A DNA stretch of 64,000 nt from Ailanthus altissimus (taxonomy: Eukaryota; Streptophyta; Magnoliopsida; Sapindales; Simaroubaceae), in NCBI GenBank assembly GCA_946807835.1, contig OX327703.1:3107501-3171500 (forward strand). Direction: 5' to 3'. The number at the start of each line of letters is the position of its first letter. Within the stretch, counting starts at the first letter, position 1. A program made the position numbers and the translations under genes. This document shows, in pieces, positions 58,216-64,000 of this stretch. Under the pieces are notes generated by a model, which made no database searches, had not been told where the DNA came from, and saw only the letters and a program-made list of their open reading frames with translations.

Positions 58216-58700
58216 AAAGAAAAGTTCAAAGTTTCGAGTCTAATTAAATAAAGCCCAACATACTGATTCTTACAACAAAATAAATTCAAAACTTATTGAT
58301 TCGAAAAACTATTTTTTCTAGTCAACAATTATTATTCTTATTATTATGTTAAATATTTATTTTACAAAATTTATTTATTATTATATTATTATTTAATATC
58401 TTAAAATAAAAAAATTATCATTATTGTATTATTAAATTAAATATTTTTTTGTTTGTTTATGTATTTTTTATTATTGTTACAATAAAATTTCTTTTCTTTC
58501 TTTATATTTGAACTTTATTTAATCATTTAATTATTAAATTTTCAATATATAAAATTTATCTTATAAGGGCATATTTAAAAATTTACAAGAATTCATTATC
58601 ATTCTAAATGTAAGTAATAACATTAACAATGATTCTGGTTTCGATTCTTAAAATATAAGCAAACAACATAGTGTCACCTCATTCCTCTATCTAATTTCTA
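58216..58700. other. AT-rich DNA
   Basis: No recognisable feature. Confidence 0.4.
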
Positions 58701-58709
58701 CCCAATTTA

Positions 58710-59190
58710 ATTTTAGAAATGAAATAACCCTTAGATCATTTTCAAAGTTTTATAACATCTATATAGATGACGTGTTAGTGTACGGTAACAATAAGTTTTA
58801 TCATACAACTCATTTCCATCAAATCTTTAGAGTGTTAGAATAAAGTAGTAGTCATTAAAAAGAAAATAGAGTTATTTAAACGAAAAAAAATTAAATTCTC
58901 ATGTTTAATAATTGATAAAGAAAAAATAAATCTACAACCACACATTGCAAGAAGCAATAAAATTACAAAAGTTCTTAGAATTATTAAATTATGAAAGATA
59001 ATTTTTTCTTAATATAAGTTGTTTGGTATGATGATTATATAATAAACTTAGTAAAAATGAACAAAAATATTTTAACATACAAGATATTAAACTAGTAAAA
59101 AAAAAATAGAGCAACTCAGTTACTATAAAATTATATCAAAGGATTCTTGTAAGTAATAATTGGAAGAGGATAGAAAACTAATTTTGGTCA
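58710..59190 (+). pseudogene. reverse transcriptase relic, caulimovirus-like
   Basis: Plus-strand text reads the polymerase active site IYIDDVLVYG (58757-58786), then KKKIELFK, LQPHIARSNK around 58935, and after a frame change a YNKLSKNEQKYFNIQDIKL stretch near 59040-59097. The order and the LQPHI and KL-KN-QK-FN-D patterns fit reverse transcriptases of endogenous pararetroviruses (Caulimoviridae) somewhat better than Ty3/gypsy. It is broken by many stops and frameshifts and lacks neighbouring viral genes. A degenerate gypsy element remains possible. Confidence 0.5.
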
Positions 59191-59675
59191 TATTAAAGGA
59201 AGTGATAATATATTAACAATTTGTTTTTTCTCGCTTAATTAGTAATAACTTATCTCTATTAGTGCGGTGGCAGCTATCCCAAATAATGGTATAAAAATGC
59301 TTAAATTTAATAAATACAAGTTAATAAAATATTTAAGCTTGCCTTTTTACTCAATCCTTTTTTAAAAAGAATTGTACAACTTTAAACACTTGACACTAAA
59401 CAATTTACTAACACATCACAACACGAGGAAATAAAAACTTGTACAAAATATTTAAAAAAAATACTTTCTATTATAATTAAAAATTTATACAAACTAAAAT
59501 AATTTAACACAATTAAAACATTTTGTATTTATAACACTAGCTCTATACAATTAATATTTAAGATATAAAAAACTATACAACACTTTAATGGTGTACAATG
59601 AAGATAAAAAAAATGTTAAAAAATATTCTAAGATACGATTAAAGATTCAGGAAATATTCCTATTCTAAACTCTTT
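59191..59675. other. AT-rich DNA
   Basis: No recognisable coding sequence. It may contain further decay of the adjacent reverse transcriptase relic. Confidence 0.35.
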
Positions 59676-61560
59676 TTTACTTAACTAATAATTAATAAGC
59701 TTGGCTCACTTTCCATCCGAATCAACGGGCCTTCTAAAAGCTCTAATTCATGTAATGCTATTTTAATTCAAGTAGCCTTTAAGAGGTGTGTTTCAAACTA
59801 AGCGTTCGAAGAAATAATTAAGAACATTTATGTGTGAAATTCTTTCTCACCAAATTCACACAACGCCCTCATTGCATTTTAACTGAAACTCACGAACCTT
59901 ATTCTTAAATGATTACAATTCGTTCTCGAGTTCTCAATTGGCTTCACTATCGAGCAACCCTTCCACTTGACAAATTACTTATGACTCCAAAAGATAATTC
60001 TTCTTTTGCATTCTTCTCGCATCAAGAATTCATTTTGCCACTTTACTATAAGTTGTGAAAACTCTTAGTAGTGCTTTGGCAACCAGATTCCATGTCTTCC
60101 ATATCCCCATGATAGCTTGAATGAAAGACCGAATGCAACTATAGCCTCAAGGTAACTCCACAACATTGCCAACCTTCTTGGCAATCAAAAATGGCCCCTC
60201 ATACTTGCGAACAAAGCCCTTGTGAAATAGGCGTAGAAACTTGTGCTGAGTCAGAAGTATCTTCACTATCACCAAGCCTTCAACATTGTGCTTGGCATAC
60301 CTACGCTTATCGTCAACTCACTTCTTCATCCTTTTTGTCACCTTGCCGAGATACACTCGCACTTTGTCTGACTACTAATGTAACGACTTCGCAATTCTAT
60401 ACGCCACAAGACTCCTCCCTATATAGTTGGAAACTTGCACATGCAGTTTAAGAGGTTATTGGCCAATAACTAAGTCGAATAGGCTCCGATTGGTGGATTT
60501 GCTCCACTGCAAGTTATAGGAAAATTGTGCCATGTCGCGTAGTTCGCCTAGTCTTGCTGATTTACGCTCACAAAGTGTCACAAGTACAACTTAAAAACTG
60601 CATTCAACCTCTCAATTTGTCTATCCATCTTTGGGTGAAATCTGGTGGAAAAGTGAAACATTGATCTCGTGAGATTGAACAACTTCGTTCAAAATCTCCT
60701 CGTAAACCTCATGTCATGATCAATTACAATCACCCTTGGCAATCCTTAATGCTTGACCACATGCTTGAAGAAAAGCTCTGCAGCCTCTTTCGCGCTACAT
60801 TGCTTGCGTGCCGATATTAATGTTGCATACTTAGACAATCGGTCTACCACCACAATGATAGTCCTACATCTCTCAAACTTGGCAATGCTATAATGAAATC
60901 CATGAAAATGCTCTCCTAAGGTCTCTCCAGAAGGGGAAATGGATCAAATAGTTGGCGGGACTCTTTTACTCGACCTTGTCTTGTTGGCATATGAAACAAG
61001 TCTTCACAAGTTGCTCTCTCTGCTGCATATGTGTCCAATAGCACACCTTCTCCAATAGAGCGCGTGTGCGCTATTGTCTCGAATGATCACCTATCTCGTG
61101 TCATGACACTCCTACATGAGGTTCTGCTGCAAGTTCCCCACTTCAACACATGTGCTCAATGGCCTTTGTTATAGAGAAGCCCATCTTCTAGCTAAAACAG
61201 CATCATTTCCCTCTCATGCCCTTGTGTGAAAAGTAGATTAGCTAGTGGGTCATACTTCGTCCCTTCTCAAAATAAGCTAAGAATCTCGTCCTCGAGCTTG
61301 CTAATAGCTATTAACTCAGCCTTTTGGCTCAAGGTATCTACCACCACATTCACCTTATTCGACTTGTATATGAGCTCATAATTGATCTCTGCTAAAAAAT
61401 CCTACAACCTAACTTGTTTCAAACTGAGCTTCTTTTGACACTGAAAGAAACTTTCCACCACATTGTTCCTCATCACCACGAACTTTGCCCCAAGCAAGTA
61501 ATGTCACCAAGTACATAAATGACCCCATCATCTCATTCTCTTGCAGTGTGTTTGTTTATT
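59676..61560 (-). mobile_element. Ty3/gypsy chromovirus pol fragment with chromodomain
   Basis: Minus strand, in gene order: end of RNase H (about 61460-61210: KKLSLKQVRL, EINYELIYKSNKVNVVVDTL, SQKAEL), zinc-binding H2C2 region (about 61070-60990: VKTCFICQQDK), integrase core (about 60960-60590: DYHCGGRPI, HEINVSLFHQ, DGQTNREVECSF), an unrelated insert of about 210 bases (60375-60590), integrase carboxyl end (60370-60150: RRYAKHNVEGLVIVKILL, FHKGFVRKYEGPFLIAKKVG), and a chromodomain (60050-59930: KWILDARRM, then VEGLLDSEANWELENE). This order and the KYEGPF motif define chromoviruses. Frames are broken throughout; LTRs are not seen. Confidence 0.75.
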
Positions 61561-62695
61561 CATTATTCACTTGATAAATATCTTCCTACCTGTACAATAT
61601 CATAAACTTCAAATTTTTTTTTTCAACAGCTAATTACAATAGACCACACAAAGTGTTCATAAGTTTACCTCTCGAATTCTTCCTTATTTTGATTTGACAG
61701 TTGACTCTCCAAAAGCATGTACTCACATTTGTTCAAATGTTTGATCATTTTACTTGTAGCAAGCCAATGGCGTCTTTGTACTAACTAGATTTCCCAAATC
61801 CCCCATTGTCATTCATAATCCATTTGCGACTTGTTTGTTGACATTCTCTGCTTCCTCAATCGTGTGGGTGAAGAAGTACATTTTGACATGACCAGAATCA
61901 AATGCTAAATTTGGGTGCTCTGAAGGTTCGTGTTAATGAAGCTATATGGCTTTAATGAAATGAAAATCTCCTCCATTAAAACCAGAGACCTTCCTTGTTA
62001 GTTAGTGAAACACTAGTTATTCATCACTTGGAGGCGAGATCATTTCCTGTGATGTTGCAACAAAATTGGTTAATAATGAAGCCATATGCATGAACATAAA
62101 CAATTCAAATTAGGCAAACATCAATAATTTCAAACAAAACTTAACCTAACAAATCTTATAAAACTGATGCTCAAATCATGCTCTGATTATTATTATCATT
62201 TATTGTTGTTCATTGTTCTTGAAATTTAATGTCATTATATGTTGAGTTAATAAATTATAAATTTTATCATGTAATTTATAGAGAAGTAAACATTTGAAAT
62301 TATGAGTTTACAAAATTAACAACTTTATTTATAAAATAGACTTATAATAAATGGATAGATAGGTACACATAATGGATATGGGTAAAAATTCTCCCGTTCA
62401 ATAATCTCCATACCCACCTACGGAAGTATGTAAAGGGGTTATGATGAGACTCGGGTATGGGTATAGGTATGCTGGAGGCTCCACCTGGACCAGTAGAGAT
62501 AGAGACCACAACAAGAGAAATTGAGAAGAGATCAAGAAGACCTAAGAGTTATCGTTAAGAGGAAAAAGAAATCTCAAATGTCTTTTATGTTTTGAAAAGC
62601 TATAGACAAAAGTGTGTAGAAAAAACTTAAATTTACCCCAAAAAAAAATACGAGAGAAAAGTAAAAAGGAAATTTATATATAAACACTGATAAAT
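61561..62695. other. repeat of the 30.7-kb spacer plus unidentified DNA
   Basis: 61550-61680 and 62040-62120 match 30700-30860. The 360 bases between them are less AT-rich and read tolerably on the minus strand (for example HVKMYFFTHTIEEAENVNKQ), but I recognise no family. 62160-62695 is AT-rich with a microsatellite-like (ATT) stretch near 62190; nothing else is seen. Confidence 0.4.
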
Positions 62696-62696
62696 C

Positions 62697-63370
62697 ATAA
62701 TACCTAGATTTTATGGCTGCCAAAGAGACTGGGGGCTAGTTTGTCGGTGGTAGTAGTTTCAGCGTGAGAGTACGAGGGGAAGTCTACTTACGGCAATTGG
62801 GTGGCAACTGCAAGAAAAGAGATCAATGAGAGAACAATATGATTTAGGAAACCGGGTTAAGAAGTGAAAGATATCTGGTACATTTAATATTTTGAAGGAA
62901 ACTAACAAAGGTGGGGATGGCAATTTCAACAAGAGACTGAAAGAGATCAATATGATCTAGGAAGAGAGATCGTCGAGCGAACAATATGATCTAGGAAATA
63001 GGGTTAAGAAGTGAAAGATATCTGATACGTTTAATATTTTGAAGGAAATTAACAAAGTTGGGGATGGCAATTGCAACAAGAGACTAAAAAGTGATCAATA
63101 TGATTAAGGAGATATGGTTAAGAAGTAAAAGATATTTGATTAGTTTTAAGTTCAAAGAAAAAAACTAAGGTGAATAAAACAAACTGTTCTTTACACCCAA
63201 GAGGAAAAAAAAAGGCATATAGACAAGGACGAACCATACCCAGATTTCATGGCTTCCAAAAAGATTGAGGGGGAAGTTTGTTCGTGGAATTAGCTTCAGC
63301 AAAAGATAATGAGGGACAGTCTATTGATCAGAGTGGGGATGGCAACTGCAAGAGAATGAGAAGAGAAAAA
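62697..63370 (-). repeat. duplicated HMA-gene first-exon region with tandem repeats
   Basis: Two diverged copies of the HMA-gene 5' exon region, ending at donor-like sites near 62699 and 63238 on the minus strand (GCCATGAAATCTGG|GTATGG in the right copy, GCCATAAAATCTAG|GTATTA in the left), each followed outward by the TGGCAACTGCAAG block (62802, 63340). Between them a unit with GGGTTAAGAAGTGAAAGATA starts at 62854 and 63001 (period 147), with a shorter third copy at 63115. No HMA coding exons follow to the left, so these are leader duplications only. Confidence 0.6.
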
Positions 63371-63639
63371 TATGAGATTTTTTTTAATAACCAAAAAATA
63401 GTATATCAATAACGTGAAGTACCAAAATGGACCAAAGCCTATTACACCATCCTAAAATTTAGTTGAGGGTATCAAGCACTATACAAAAATAACTTCACAG
63501 AACAGAAAATTTTGTGCAATGTCTTCCACAGAAACAGCCACAGACCCCTACTGCAAAAACTAATCTGCAAATGAGCAACTATCTCAGAGCCCCTTCCCAA
63601 CTCAAGACTAAAAAAGAAAAAATAGCTATTCCGGATGGT

Positions 63640-63990
63640 TCAATCTTTCACATTCTAAATCCAAGCTAAGCCACCAACTCACCAAATCAAATCAAATTTA
63701 AATTGGTCCGGTCTGTTTGTATTAGATTTCTAACATACTTTGGAAGAAGAGGTACCAGTCTCAAAAGAACTAGTAAATTAATTTGTTTTCTGCTGTTAAA
63801 TTGTTAAAGAATCCCCATCAAAGGCACTATTGGGCAATATTTGAGAGATGAACATTGCAACCTAAAGCTATTTTACCTCACCAAATAAAGGATTGTCTAG
63901 TATCTAGCAACAGGTACTTCACAAGTTTTATCATCAGAATTACATTACCAAGTGCAAAAAGGATTTAACAATATCTGCAAAGAAGTAATT
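63640..63990 (-). repeat. third copy of the HMA-gene upstream block
   Basis: Matches 10690-10930 and 11400-11620: AATCAAATTTAAATTGGT, GAGATGAACATTGCAA, ATTTTACC, AAAGGATTGTCTA and TATCT occur in the same order. It probably belongs to an HMA-type gene cluster continuing beyond the window. Confidence 0.55.
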
Positions 63991-64000
63991 CATACCTTAT

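Noticed and set aside
60191..60451. 86-codon plus-strand frame
   Set aside because: Antisense to the chromovirus integrase carboxyl end (KYEGPF motif on the minus strand).
62759..62950. 63-codon minus-strand frame
   Set aside because: Low-complexity serine/leucine text inside the duplicated HMA leader region; no evidence of coding.

Overview
The window is nuclear DNA of a flowering plant, most likely a woody eudicot. The base composition is AT-rich, plant GT-AG introns are present, and the intact genes are few, short and separated by decayed LTR retrotransposons. The protein families are those of a disease-resistance (NLR) cluster: TIR, Rx-type coiled coil (Rx_N), NB-ARC and LRR pieces, together with small heavy-metal-associated (HMA/HIPP-type) proteins. 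The style of the LRR and Rx_N pieces is reminiscent of Citrus, but that is an impression and not a search result. No rRNA gene, convincing tRNA gene or CRISPR array was seen.

Left part, 1-13.6 kb. A Ty1/copia gag-protease relic (1-1400) is followed by the most interesting locus (2.3-7.0 kb, plus strand). Its TIR exon joins, through a phase-correct intron, an exon that runs without a stop from the usual TIR linker straight into an Rx_N coiled coil. No NB-ARC or LRR follows. The next recognisable coding exons form an HMA domain whose phase matches the Rx_N exon, and the HMA unit's own adjacent first exon has been deleted. A compact TIR-Rx_N-HMA protein of about 450 residues can be modelled if one single-base frameshift in the TIR is an error or is bypassed. 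A convergent second HMA copy (9.2-10.4 kb, minus) carries a one-base deletion. Behind it lies a CNL pseudogene (11.6-13.5 kb, minus) that has lost most of its NB-ARC.

Middle, 13.6-39.6 kb. AT-rich DNA and a 3'-truncated Ty1/copia element with a probable long LTR (17.2-24.0 kb, minus) precede an LRR-only CNL pseudogene (26-27 kb, minus). Next come two tandem copies of an Rx_N gene. Copy A (28.9-30.2 kb) is open for 364 codons: Rx_N plus a small NB-ARC whose P-loop lysine is replaced by asparagine. Copy B (32.2-34.1 kb) is broken but shares the same lysine loss. Rx_N promoter segments recur near 39.2 and 51.9 kb, so this block was multiplied repeatedly. An irregular minisatellite lies at 37.4-37.9 kb.

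Right part, 39.6-64 kb. A full-length but dead Ty1/copia element (39.6-49.6 kb, minus) has recognisable LTRs, a primer-binding site and near-identical target duplications. A 1.4-kb TG...CA insertion with a perfect 5-bp target duplication, probably a solo LTR, sits inside its 5' LTR. Further right are a gypsy-type LTR, fragments of a chromodomain-bearing Ty3/gypsy element, a relic resembling a caulimovirus-type reverse transcriptase, and at the end repeated copies of the HMA-gene 5' exon and upstream sequence.

Nothing here proves expression. How the genes would work together is inference: TIR, Rx_N and NB-ARC parts are immune-receptor modules, and HMA domains occur in other plants as integrated baits for pathogen effectors.
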